DNA from: Candidatus Omnitrophota bacterium
GTDB taxonomy: Bacteria; Omnitrophota; Gorgyraeia; 1-14-0-20-64-10; JACQQZ01
NCBI GenBank assembly: GCA_016206755.1
Contig: JACQQZ010000157.1
Span: 1-10,442 of the forward strand
Reading direction: 5' to 3'
DNA: 10,442 nucleotides
Made by a program: the position numbers and the translations under genes. Below are positions 1 through 7,548 of this stretch, piece by piece. Numbering within the stretch: position 1 is the stretch's first letter; the number at the start of each line of letters is the position of its first letter. The notes under the pieces are model-generated. The model saw nothing but the letters and a program-made list of their open reading frames with translations, was not told the DNA's origin and did no database searches.

Positions 1-499
1 AACTCAAGGTATACGACAGGCGAAAATGATCGTCCGGCAGCACCAGCAGCGTGGCATCCCCCTCCCCCACCCACACCGGCTCTTTGATGATCAGCGGATG
101 GCGAACGGCCGTCTGGTCGACGATCCCTGCATACTTCAACGTTTCCAAAAACGGGAAAGCGCTTCCGTCAAGACCCGGCACTTCTTCCCCGGTGATCTCC
201 ACCGCCAAATTGGTGATCCCCAAGCCGTAGCAGGTGGCCATCAAATGCTCGATGGTGTGCACTTCTGCAACGCCATTTCCGACCGAAGTTCTGCGCAGAT
301 GCTTGGAGGAATCCAGCAGGGTGGCCGGGGTGACCGGAATTTCCGGCTTGCCTTGCGCATCGGTCCGGACAAAGCGGATGCCGCTGTTGGGTTCCGCCGG
401 GCGGAAGCGGATCCGCACCAACTGTCCTGTGTGCAGCCCTACGCCTTCAACCGCCGCGTCTTTGCGAATCGTTCTTTGAGTTTGCGCTTCCAAGGGCAT
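1..499 (-). CDS. lpxC: UDP-3-O-acyl-N-acetylglucosamine deacetylase, LpxC (5' part, cut by window edge)
   Basis: LpxC is the zinc-dependent cytoplasmic enzyme that removes the N-acetyl group from UDP-3-O-acyl-GlcNAc, the committed step of lipid A synthesis. About 166 residues are visible. The family N-terminus is clear: RTIRKDAAVEGVGLHTG (residues 9-25), then VHTIEHLMA, where E84 matches the catalytic glutamate and H85 the first zinc-binding histidine, then GLDGSAFPF (109-117). The other zinc ligands lie beyond the window. The gene begins inside the end of lpxD. I give the ATG at 499, but GGAG at 504..501 is only one base from that ATG and seven bases from a TTG at 493..491, so translation may start two codons later. 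In some phyla LpxC is fused to FabZ; the end is not visible, so this cannot be judged. Identification is firm. Confidence 0.95.
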   Translation of the reverse strand, partial: MPLEAQTQRTIRKDAAVEGVGLHTGQLVRIRFRPAEPNSGIRFVRTDAQGKPEIPVTPATLLDSSKHLRRTSVGNGVAEVHTIEHLMATCYGLGITNLAVEITGEEVPGLDGSAFPFLETLKYAGIVDQTAVRHPLIIKEPVWVGEGDATLLVLPDDHFRLSYTLS

Positions 500-1523
500 T
501 CTCCAGTTCTTCAATGCGCTTTTGCAGCGCTTCAATGGTCTTGACCAGCTCGGGCAATCGCTGAACGCAGGCGTTGATGCGCTTGGCGCGATTGAGGGGC
601 TTGGCCGGATACCCCCACACCTGGGCGTTGGCCGGAACGGATTTGGAAACGCCGGCCTGCGCGGCCACCACGGCGTTGTCTCCGATGGAAATGTGGCCGA
701 CGATCCCGCACTGCCCGGCCAGAATCACGTTGTTGCCGATGCGGGTGGACCCGGAAATGCCGGCTTGCGCGACGACAATGGCATTCTCTCCGACTTCGAC
801 GTTGTGCGCAATTTGAACCAAGTTGTCGATCTTCGTCCCCCGGCCGATGACCGTCTTGCCGAAACGGGCGCGGTCGATCGTGACGTTGGCGCCGATCTCA
901 ACGTCGTCTTCAATGACCACCGTTCCGATCTGAGGAATTTTGTGGTGCGCGCCTTGGATGGTCGCAAAGCCGAATCCATCGGAACCGATCACCGTTCCGC
1001 TGTGGATGACCACACGGTTTCCAATCTGAACATTTTCCCGGATGGACACGTTCGAATAAACGACGCAGTCGGAACCGATCGCGGTGTGATGCCCGATGCA
1101 GCATCCGGCGTAAATGATGCTGCCGTCGCCGATGACGGCATCATCTTCAACGACGGCAAAGGCCTGAACCGACACGTTTTTACCGAGCCGGGCGCCCCGG
1201 CCCACAAAAGCTTTTGGACTGATCCCCGCCGGACGCTGGGCCTCCGCGGGCGATATCCAAGCCAGCATTTTGGCGAAGGCCAGAGAGGGATTGTCGGTGC
1301 GGATCAAAGGCCGGGGCGCCCCCTTCACGTCGCGGCCGGTGATGACGGCCGACGCATGGGTGGATTGAATCAGGCGCAGGTATTTGGAATTGGCGACAAA
1401 CGTAATGTCGCCCTCTTTGGCTTCTCTGATGCCGCAGACGCCGGTGATCAGGGTGTTTTCGTCCCCAATCACTTCCCCTCCCAGATACGCGGCCACCTCG
1501 GCCAGCGTTTTTGCCAAGCTCAT
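447..1523 (-). CDS. lpxD: UDP-3-O-acylglucosamine N-acyltransferase, LpxD
   Basis: LpxD transfers a 3-hydroxyacyl chain from acyl-ACP to the 2-amino group of UDP-3-O-acyl-glucosamine, directly after the LpxC step. The 358 residues fit the family. Residues 1-100 form the uridine-binding domain. About 103-300 is a left-handed beta helix of hexapeptide repeats, with GSDGFGFA at 180-187. NLVQIAHNVEVG places the expected catalytic histidine at H240 (H239 in E. coli). The C-terminal 318-343 segment is helical and probably coiled coil, as usual in the LpxD trimer. The ATG is preceded by GGGAG at 1535..1531 with seven bases between, and that site sits just in front of the skp stop (gap 14 bases), which suggests coupled translation. 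The last 53 bases overlap lpxC. Residues 344-358 are polar and low in complexity. Confidence 0.97.
   Translation of the reverse strand: MSLAKTLAEVAAYLGGEVIGDENTLITGVCGIREAKEGDITFVANSKYLRLIQSTHASAVITGRDVKGAPRPLIRTDNPSLAFAKMLAWISPAEAQRPAGISPKAFVGRGARLGKNVSVQAFAVVEDDAVIGDGSIIYAGCCIGHHTAIGSDCVVYSNVSIRENVQIGNRVVIHSGTVIGSDGFGFATIQGAHHKIPQIGTVVIEDDVEIGANVTIDRARFGKTVIGRGTKIDNLVQIAHNVEVGENAIVVAQAGISGSTRIGNNVILAGQCGIVGHISIGDNAVVAAQAGVSKSVPANAQVWGYPAKPLNRAKRINACVQRLPELVKTIEALQKRIEELENALGSANSKNDSQRRGG
501..504 (-). promoter_or_regulatory. Shine-Dalgarno for lpxC, inside lpxD
   Basis: GGAG on the minus strand, within the coding sequence of lpxD. It is one base from the ATG at 499..497 but seven bases from the in-frame TTG at 493..491. 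The second spacing is normal and favours the TTG. Both starts leave the whole LpxC fold intact. Confidence 0.5.
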
Positions 1524-1537
1524 CCCGAAACTCCCAA

Positions 1538-2065
1538 TTATTGCCCCTTGTCGCCGTTGAGCGTTTTTAAGACCTCTTCGGTGACGTCGGAGGTTTTTTC
1601 GGCGTAGAGCACGGCGCGGTCGCTCAAAACCAGCGTGTAGCCGTTCTGCTGAGCGTACGTTTTAATGACGCCTTCGATCTCTTTCAAAACGGACTTGACC
1701 ATTCCATCCCGCTCTTCCTTCAGCGCTTCGCGGGCTTTCCGGTCAAACTCCTGAAGATCTTTAATTTTCGCCTCGATGGTGCCCTGCTGCTGTTCCCGTC
1801 CCTTTTCGGACATGATCTCCAGCTCGTCCTTCAGCTTGCGGATTTCATTGACCTTCGCTTCGCGCTCCGCCTGTCTCGAAGTCGATTTTTGCTCCAGCTG
1901 TTTGTCCAATTGCCTGGTCTTTTCATACTCGTCGAAAGCGCGGCCCAAATCGACGTAGGCAATTTTTGGTTCCGCCGCTTCCAGTTTTGCCGCGCCCGCC
2001 AAAGCCAGCATTGAAATCCCTGCGGCAATCCCTGCAATCACTTGAAGCATCCGTGTGTTTTTCAT
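1538..2065 (-). CDS. skp: periplasmic chaperone Skp/OmpH family
   Basis: Skp is a trimeric periplasmic holdase that carries unfolded outer-membrane proteins to the BAM complex. The 175-residue product has a short basic N-terminus and a hydrophobic stretch (residues 7-26) forming a signal peptide, with likely cleavage near AKLEAA (about residue 31). PKIAYVDLGRAFDEYEKT follows, the first conserved strand and helix of the OmpH family. Residues 47-125 are rich in K, E, Q and R with few breaks, matching the long helical-hairpin tentacles. The chain closes with a strand region (TLVLSDRAVLYAEKTSDVTE) that is typical of the family. The site before the ATG is weak: GAGGG about ten bases upstream. The gene lies 32 bases after bamA and 14 bases before lpxD, the classic bamA-skp-lpxD order. 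The family is clear from layout, although sequence conservation is naturally low. Confidence 0.93.
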   Translation of the reverse strand: MKNTRMLQVIAGIAAGISMLALAGAAKLEAAEPKIAYVDLGRAFDEYEKTRQLDKQLEQKSTSRQAEREAKVNEIRKLKDELEIMSEKGREQQQGTIEAKIKDLQEFDRKAREALKEERDGMVKSVLKEIEGVIKTYAQQNGYTLVLSDRAVLYAEKTSDVTEEVLKTLNGDKGQ

Positions 2066-2097
2066 GGAAAGTTCGCCCTCGGTTTCCTGTTGAATGG

Positions 2098-4422
2098 TTA
2101 AAATTCGCGACTGGCGGAAAAGTGGACCCGGATCGCCTGCTTCTCACCCGCGTCGGGATTGATGGGGTAGCCCACATCCAATTTCATCGGGCCAAAAGGG
2201 GTTTTGATGCGCGCGCCCACGCCGGCGCCCGATTTAAAACCTTGGCTGGCGATTTCCTGGAATCGCTCATAAACGTTGCCCACGTCATAAAAAACCGCCC
2301 CGCGCAAAAAGGAGGCGATCGGTATGCTGTACTCCGCGGACCCCAGCACCATCGATTCACCTCCCACGGGATCATTCGAAGAGGAATCTTTGGGGCCGAC
2401 GCGCCGCTCCTTGTACCCGCGGAGGGTGTCCGCGCCACCGGCAAAGAACCGCTCAAAGATCGGGACGGCCTGAGAATCGCCGAACGAATCGACCAGACCG
2501 AAATTGGCGTTGAGCTCCAGCACCTGATCCTTGAAAAATTCGAGGTAACGGTTGCCGCCCCATGTGAGCTTGTAGAAATCTTTATCGCCGCCCATCACGC
2601 CGCCCGCATACTCCCCCGCGATAAAAGCCAGGTAGCCGGCCCGCGGAAAGAAGCGGTTGTCCCGGGTGTCGCGCGAAAACTGAAGCCGCGTGCTGCTGAC
2701 CGTATTGCGGCCGGTCTCTGCCCGCAGTGCGCGCGAAGCGTTGTCCGGAACATTCTGCACGGAAGTTCGTTCCAAGCGGTACGTCGAATCCCAGCGATTG
2801 TACTCCTGGAATTGGTGGCCGAGACGCAGGGCGCCGCCGCGCCGTTCCAGATCGAAGCTGAAGCCGTCTCCCCGGTCGCGGCTGCGGTTGTAGGCGTCAA
2901 AACCGAACAGGTAGGGGTGCCCGAAAATCCACGGTTCCGTGAAGGTGAGGAGCATATCTTTGCGCCGGGTTCCGGTCGTCGCGCGCACCTTCAATTCCTG
3001 CCCGCCGCCGACAAAAGAAGGGAAATTAAAAAGATCGAAATTGCGCTGCGAGATTTCAACAAATCCCAGCAGCCGGTCCACGGAGCTAAAACCGCCGCCG
3101 AATGAAAGCTCGCCGGTTTTGGCTTCCTTCACATTCAACACCAAGTTGCGGTGACCCGGATCGTCCGTGGGCGCGGTGTCCAGGGTCACCTCTTCAAAGT
3201 AACCGAGGTTGTACAAGCGTTCCTTCGACCGCCGCAGCTTTTCACCGTCAAAGCGCTCGCCCGGAGAAACCCGGACTTCGCGGCGAATGACCTGATCTTT
3301 GGTTTTGGTGTTGCCCTGGATGATGACTTCTTCGACATAGGTGATCCCGCCTTCGGTGATCGCGTACGTCACATCCACGCGTTCGGTCGCCGGGTTGAGG
3401 ACCGTGGCCGCCCCGATGCGGCAGGTCATGTAACCGAGCGCAAAATAAGCGGATTGAAGGCCGACGGCATCGGCATGCATCGCTTCCTGGCTGAAGGGGG
3501 CGTTGGAAACCATGGTCAGCTTCCTGCGCAGCTCCAGCTCCGGAATCTGCGTGTTGCCGGCCAAGCGGATATCTCCGACTTGGTACATCCTCCCTTCGTC
3601 GATCCGGAGGGTGATGATGAGGGAGCGTTTTTCATCATCGTGCCTGATCTCTTTCTCTACCCTGACATCGGAATATCCGGCCCGGCGATAGAAGTCGCGG
3701 ATCTTCTCAAGGTCATCTTCCAGCACCTCTTCGCGATAGTATCCCGGGACAAAAAATCCGCCGCGGCGCGTGGAGAGCAGCTTGAGCAGCCGGCGGTCCG
3801 AGAAAGCCGTGTTGCCTTCAATCAAGATGGAACGCACGCGGACTTTCTTGCCTTCAACGACGGCGATCTCCACCAAAGCCCTGTTGGTCGCTTCCTCGAC
3901 TTTCACGTCGTGGGAGACCTGGGCCAATTGGAAACCTTTTTCCCGGTAGAGCCGCTCAATGGCATCCATGTCGTCTTTGAGCGTTCGCCGGTCCAACATC
4001 TCATTCTCTTTGGAGCTGAGAACCTTGCGAATCTGCTCCTCGCGCAACACTTTGCTTCCGGTGATCTTGATGCCGGAAACGACGGGGCGTTCCTTCAGGA
4101 CAAAACGAACCATGACGCCGCCTTGATATTCTTTGACATCGGTGGCCACATCGGTAAAAAAGCCGGTCGCGTAAAGACGGCGGATGTCCTCATCCAAAAT
4201 CTCTTGAGAAAAAGGATTTCCGGGGCGGGTTTTCACCTTGGCAAGAATGGTGGAGGTGTTGACCAGATGATTGCCCTGGACATCCACCGCTTTGACTTCC
4301 GGTCCTCCAGAGGGCGGCGGCGCCGGCTCTGAGGCGGAATCCTCCGCCCAGGCATGGGCAGACAACAAAAAAACGACGGCAAGGACAAAAAACAGCCCCC
4401 GGGAGCGTTGTTTCGGTTTCAT
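2098..4422 (-). CDS. bamA: outer-membrane protein assembly factor BamA
   Basis: BamA is the Omp85-family core of the BAM machine, which folds beta-barrel proteins into the outer membrane. I chose the ATG at 4422 because it gives an ordinary signal peptide: MKPKQRSRG, a hydrophobic core, and cleavage after SAHAWA at residue 26. An in-frame ATG at 4443 would add seven residues (MVNWPDI). Neither start has a clear Shine-Dalgarno. The 774-residue chain shows five POTRA domains at about 42-111, 113-190, 193-275, 279-357 and 360-433, each with a V-x-x-I-x-GN/GS type strand such as RSILIEGNTAFSDR. A barrel follows (about 437-774) with DTLRGY at 665-670, the conserved RG(F/Y) of loop 6. The chain ends in phenylalanine, as outer-membrane barrels usually do. 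It follows dnaB after 58 bases and is followed by its chaperone skp. Confidence 0.97.
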   Translation of the reverse strand: MKPKQRSRGLFFVLAVVFLLSAHAWAEDSASEPAPPPSGGPEVKAVDVQGNHLVNTSTILAKVKTRPGNPFSQEILDEDIRRLYATGFFTDVATDVKEYQGGVMVRFVLKERPVVSGIKITGSKVLREEQIRKVLSSKENEMLDRRTLKDDMDAIERLYREKGFQLAQVSHDVKVEEATNRALVEIAVVEGKKVRVRSILIEGNTAFSDRRLLKLLSTRRGGFFVPGYYREEVLEDDLEKIRDFYRRAGYSDVRVEKEIRHDDEKRSLIITLRIDEGRMYQVGDIRLAGNTQIPELELRRKLTMVSNAPFSQEAMHADAVGLQSAYFALGYMTCRIGAATVLNPATERVDVTYAITEGGITYVEEVIIQGNTKTKDQVIRREVRVSPGERFDGEKLRRSKERLYNLGYFEEVTLDTAPTDDPGHRNLVLNVKEAKTGELSFGGGFSSVDRLLGFVEISQRNFDLFNFPSFVGGGQELKVRATTGTRRKDMLLTFTEPWIFGHPYLFGFDAYNRSRDRGDGFSFDLERRGGALRLGHQFQEYNRWDSTYRLERTSVQNVPDNASRALRAETGRNTVSSTRLQFSRDTRDNRFFPRAGYLAFIAGEYAGGVMGGDKDFYKLTWGGNRYLEFFKDQVLELNANFGLVDSFGDSQAVPIFERFFAGGADTLRGYKERRVGPKDSSSNDPVGGESMVLGSAEYSIPIASFLRGAVFYDVGNVYERFQEIASQGFKSGAGVGARIKTPFGPMKLDVGYPINPDAGEKQAIRVHFSASREF

Positions 4423-4433
4423 AATATCTGGCC

Positions 4434-4462
4434 AGTTTACCATGAGTGAAAAGGGCTTTCAA
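4434..4462 (-). promoter_or_regulatory. weak candidate sigma-70 promoter before bamA
   Basis: On the minus strand TTGAAA (4462..4457, five of six matches to the -35 consensus) is followed by a 17-base spacer and TAAACT (4439..4434, four of six matches to the -10). The spacing is ideal, but the start of transcription would fall only a few bases before the ATG at 4422, leaving almost no leader. This is a pattern match in an AT-rich gap and may be chance. Confidence 0.2.
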
Positions 4463-4480
4463 TAAAAGGGTTGAGAAAAA

Positions 4481-7096
4481 TTATGCGGGTTCCGATCGGC
4501 GAGAAAGGTTTTCAAACCGGGTGTATTCTCTGATAAAAGCAAGCTTGAGGGTGTCCACGGGACCGTTGCGCTGCTTGGCGATGATCAGCTCCGCAACCCC
4601 CCGGTTTTCATCCGTTTGAAGATAGAATTCCTCGCGGAAAAGAAGCGCCACCAAATCGGCGTCCTGTTCAATGGCGCCGCTGTTGTGGACAATCATGTGA
4701 TTTGCAATGAAGTTGTGCGTTTTAGGAATCATAAGATCGTAAGTCATTTCCTTCCCTGCCGGTTCAATGGCAACGATTCGATCCCAAAGCACATCGCTGC
4801 GAGCAAGTTGCTGTAGGCAAGGAGATTCCAACGTTTGAGCAACACGTCCCAATGTCGCTCGATCCATTTCTTTGCCTTGGCAACGGTACCCGAGCTGGCT
4901 CCAAGAAAAACCTTTGGTCTTGGCTGCCATTCGCACCGTGTCCGTCACTGCCAATGGCAAGCGATCGATGTGATGATTGTGCCGCATTCCTCCTTGAGCC
5001 CAAACCGATGCCTCTTTTAGGCGAATCGCTTTTCTTCCCGACATTGGAATGAGAGCGGCAAATCGTGCCACCTGTTCGCGGCCTTCCACCACAAGCTCCG
5101 CAATGTCCATGGTAGATTTTGTATGTCGGGTAGGAGACCCTAAAACAGCTAGAATGCCTAAACGCAACAGAAGCGCTTGCACATCGCCCAGCAATCCTCT
5201 GCTGGTCGATACGTATTTAATCGGATAGCGATCCCGACGCCGTACGACTGATCCATCGCCGGCATACAACCCCGCCAAAAACGCTGCGATGATTTCATAT
5301 GAACTCTGAAATACGGCAACCGGGACTCGCTTCGCCGGACCAAGCTGGCCGTGGATTCCCAAGGTCTTTATCCATTGAGTCAACGGATTCTTCCCGGGCC
5401 CAAACCCTCCAGGCACTGAGAAATCGAGTGCGGTACTCCCTGACCAGTGCGGCTTGTGCCGAGCCGGAACTCCGAATTCCTCTTGGACAATTTGTTCCGC
5501 ATCCTTCAAGAGCACCGGATCGTTGTTGATAAATCCGACTGTCCGTCGTCGACCGTAATGACCATCGCTCAACAAATAGCCCAGCAACCGGGCACGACTT
5601 TGAGAAAAACCTTTTAATCCAGGAATGGGAAGATGCCGAGGCACAGCGATTCGAATGCCAGGTGCCAAACGCTTCAATACAACCCATCCATCAACGGTAA
5701 GAAAAGGATGATTGCCCGACGCTCGAATTTCTCGGCCGGTTGCCGTCCGCAGGCGAAAAACTGGTTTGACTCCCGACCGAACAACAGCCGCGGGGATCGT
5801 CTTCTGCAATGTCCAATCCGATGTCAAAGTAAGCACAGGAATTTTAAGTTGTCGCTCGTAGAGGTCTTGAAGTGCGTGCGATTCTCCGGACTCCGCGTGA
5901 AGAATCGCCGTGTCTCCCGTAAGACATTCGCGCAAATCGGCCAGCTGCGGGCGGCGGTCTTCGCGACGCTCCGGCGAGCGAGACAGTTGACTGACGGCGA
6001 TGACAGGCACGTTGAGCTCCTTGGCCAGCCCCTTCAAGCTGCGGGAAATGTCGGAAATTTCCTGCTGACGATTTTCACTTCGCTGGGGACCGCGCATCAT
6101 CTGAAGATAGTCGACCACGATCAGTCCGATGTTGTGCTGAGATTTCAAGCGCCGGGACTTGGCGCGCAATTCCATCACGGACAAGCCGGACGTATCATCG
6201 ATGAACAGGGGCGCCTCGGAGAGTTTCCCCGCCGCATGGGTCAAACGCGGCCAATCCGACTGCGCCAGGAATCCGGTGCGGACTTTGTGGGCGTCCACGC
6301 GGGCATGCGCACAGAGCAAGCGCTGAACCATCTGCTCTTTGGACATTTCAAGCGAGAAGATCACGGTCGGGACGCGCTCGATGATGGCCGCATGTTCCGC
6401 GATGCAGCTGACCAAAGCGCTCTTGCCCATCGAAGGGCGCCCCGCCATCACAATCAAGTCGCCTTTTTGAAGTCCGGCGGTCAGGATGTCCAATTCATGC
6501 AGCCCGGTGGCGATGCCGGTCACGTGCGCCTTGCGCTGGTACAGCTTGTCGATGGCCTCGATGGAATCCTTGATGAGCTCGCGCAGCGGAATGACCTTGC
6601 TCTCGGACTTGCTGCTGGTGATCTCAAAGATCATGTGCTCGGCGCGGTCCAAGAAGCTTTCGACGTCGTCCTGCGCATCGTATCCCTCGGAAACGATCTG
6701 ACTGGCCGCATGGATCAGGTGGCGCAGGACGGCTTTTTCTCTGACGATGCGGGCGTAATGCTGAATGTTGGTCGTGGTTGGGACCGCATTGACCAAATTT
6801 GTCAGAACGCTCAACCCGCCGGCTTGATCCAATTCTCCGCTGGTCTTTAACGCCTCCGAAAGCGTGACCAGATCCACGGGCTTGTGCTCGGAAAACAACG
6901 CCTGGATGGCGCGAAAGATGATGCGGTGGGCCTGCTTGTAGAAACCGGCTTCCTCAAGCATTTCCAGCGCGATCGCCACCGCATCTTCATGCAGCAGCAT
7001 GGCTCCAAGAACCGCCTGCTCCGCTTCAAGATTTTGAGGCGGAAGCTTTTCGAGGACAGCGGATGAAACGGATTGGGTTATGCTTTGACGATCCAT
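4481..7096 (-). CDS. dnaB: replicative DNA helicase DnaB, interrupted by an in-frame intein
   Basis: DnaB is the hexameric ring helicase that unwinds DNA at the replication fork and recruits primase. The precursor has 871 residues; without the intein (391-805) the host protein is 456, normal for the family. LPPQNLEAEQAVLGAML (18-34) opens the N-terminal hairpin domain. The RecA-like domain has Walker A GRPSMGKS (219-226), FSLEMSKEQ (247-255), Walker B LIVVDYLQMM (325-334) and VIAVSQLSR (365-373). The C-extein resumes with SGAIEQDADLVALLFREEFY and ends with the usual AELIIAKQRNGP and FENL region. The intein splits the conserved DLRE/SG-IEQDAD motif, so helicase activity should require splicing. 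The ATG at 7096 lies inside the end of rplI (19-base overlap) with no strong ribosome site, suggesting translational coupling. The order rpsF-ssb-rpsR-rplI-dnaB is common in bacteria. Confidence 0.97.
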   Translation of the reverse strand: MDRQSITQSVSSAVLEKLPPQNLEAEQAVLGAMLLHEDAVAIALEMLEEAGFYKQAHRIIFRAIQALFSEHKPVDLVTLSEALKTSGELDQAGGLSVLTNLVNAVPTTTNIQHYARIVREKAVLRHLIHAASQIVSEGYDAQDDVESFLDRAEHMIFEITSSKSESKVIPLRELIKDSIEAIDKLYQRKAHVTGIATGLHELDILTAGLQKGDLIVMAGRPSMGKSALVSCIAEHAAIIERVPTVIFSLEMSKEQMVQRLLCAHARVDAHKVRTGFLAQSDWPRLTHAAGKLSEAPLFIDDTSGLSVMELRAKSRRLKSQHNIGLIVVDYLQMMRGPQRSENRQQEISDISRSLKGLAKELNVPVIAVSQLSRSPERREDRRPQLADLRECLTGDTAILHAESGESHALQDLYERQLKIPVLTLTSDWTLQKTIPAAVVRSGVKPVFRLRTATGREIRASGNHPFLTVDGWVVLKRLAPGIRIAVPRHLPIPGLKGFSQSRARLLGYLLSDGHYGRRRTVGFINNDPVLLKDAEQIVQEEFGVPARHKPHWSGSTALDFSVPGGFGPGKNPLTQWIKTLGIHGQLGPAKRVPVAVFQSSYEIIAAFLAGLYAGDGSVVRRRDRYPIKYVSTSRGLLGDVQALLLRLGILAVLGSPTRHTKSTMDIAELVVEGREQVARFAALIPMSGRKAIRLKEASVWAQGGMRHNHHIDRLPLAVTDTVRMAAKTKGFSWSQLGYRCQGKEMDRATLGRVAQTLESPCLQQLARSDVLWDRIVAIEPAGKEMTYDLMIPKTHNFIANHMIVHNSGAIEQDADLVALLFREEFYLQTDENRGVAELIIAKQRNGPVDTLKLAFIREYTRFENLSRRSEPA
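5243..5287 (-). other. second LAGLIDADG helix of the intein endonuclease
   Basis: Encodes AAFLAGLYAGDGSVV (dnaB codons 604-618), a close match to LAGLIDADG with D614 as the second catalytic acid. It lies 103 residues after D511, a normal spacing for a one-chain, two-motif nuclease. Confidence 0.92.
5549..5587 (-). other. first LAGLIDADG helix of the intein endonuclease
   Basis: Encodes RLLGYLLSDGHYG (dnaB codons 504-516), matching the first dodecapeptide of LAGLIDADG nucleases. D511 is the expected metal-binding acid at the end of the helix. Confidence 0.88.
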
Positions 7097-7521
7097 ACTT
7101 TCACGGTGGCTGTCACATCGCGATGCAGACGAACTTGCACGCGGTACACTCCCAATTTGGTCAACGGGGCTTCCAATTCGACCTGGCGCTTATCGACCGT
7201 CACGCCGTGCTCTTTGAGTGCTGCGGCGATGGCGGCGGCCGTAATGCTTCCGTGAAGTTTCTCCTGCTCTCCCACCGTCGCGGAGAGGGTGCAGGAGACG
7301 GAGCTCAGGCGCTCGGCGGCGGCCTGAGCCGCTTGAAGCTCTTCTTGCGCGCGGGCGGCGGCCAGGCGCTTGAGCTCTTCGATCATCCGTTTGTTCACGG
7401 TGGTGGCCGGCTTGGCCAATCCCTGGGGAATCAAATAATTGCGGGCATAGCCCTTTTTCACCGTGACCACGCTGCCCTGCGCGCCCAACGCGGGAACATC
7501 CTGCGTCAAAATCAATTCCAT
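7078..7521 (-). CDS. rplI: 50S ribosomal protein L9
   Basis: L9 binds 23S rRNA near the L1 stalk base and reaches out from the large subunit. The 147 residues match the family length. The N-terminal domain reads MELILTQDVPALGAQGSVVTV then KKGYARNYLIPQGLA, the signature region. A long alanine- and glutamate-rich connecting helix (about 41-74) follows, then the C-terminal domain, including KEHGVTVDKRQVELEAPLTK. A strong site, GGGAGGGG at 7533..7526, precedes the ATG. The 3' end overlaps dnaB by 19 bases, and rpsR ends 27 bases upstream. Confidence 0.97.
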   Translation of the reverse strand: MELILTQDVPALGAQGSVVTVKKGYARNYLIPQGLAKPATTVNKRMIEELKRLAAARAQEELQAAQAAAERLSSVSCTLSATVGEQEKLHGSITAAAIAAALKEHGVTVDKRQVELEAPLTKLGVYRVQVRLHRDVTATVKVWIVKA

Positions 7522-7548
7522 GTTGCCCCTCCCAATGAATGCGTGATC

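Larger units (their letters stand above)
4682..5926 (-). mobile_element. DnaB intein with LAGLIDADG homing endonuclease (415 residues)
   Basis: This in-frame protein intron occupies dnaB codons 391-805. Splicing block A begins with the nucleophile Cys (CLTGDTAIL). Block B is GREIRASGNHPFLTVDGW, with the expected Ser and His (S460, H463). Block F is WDRIVAIEPAGKEMTYDLM, and block G is NFIANHMIVHN, ending in the penultimate His and terminal Asn. The first C-extein residue is Ser, a valid nucleophile. All residues needed for self-splicing are therefore present. Between blocks B and F sit two LAGLIDADG-type helices with acidic residues D511 and D614, so the homing endonuclease looks intact rather than decayed. 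No stop codon or frameshift interrupts it. Three hand-counted 60-base samples gave about 48 percent GC, against about 57 percent in three samples of the flanking dnaB, which fits horizontal arrival. Activity has not been shown. Confidence 0.96.

Noticed and set aside
522..1607. Long plus-strand open frame (361 codons) across lpxD
   Set aside because: It is antisense to lpxD, a well-supported gene, and its product is a repetitive D/G/N-rich shadow of the hexapeptide repeats with no family resemblance.
1966..4332. Two long plus-strand open frames (1966-3105 and 3151-4332) across bamA
   Set aside because: Both are antisense to bamA, which shows five POTRA domains and a barrel on the minus strand. 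Long opposite frames arise by codon bias in GC-rich genes.
4423..4443. bamA start at the ATG at 4443
   Set aside because: It would put MVNWPDI ahead of an otherwise standard signal peptide and has no better ribosome site. It remains possible, but the 4422 ATG is preferred.
4444..4480. Possible terminator between dnaB and bamA
   Set aside because: The AAAGCCCTTT stretch has self-complementary ends but leaves too few loop bases for a stable hairpin, and no clean T-run follows a GC-rich stem.
4682..5926. A separate free-standing homing endonuclease gene or group I intron in dnaB
   Set aside because: The frame is continuous from extein to extein, and protein splicing blocks A, B, F and G are all present, so it is an intein and not an RNA intron.
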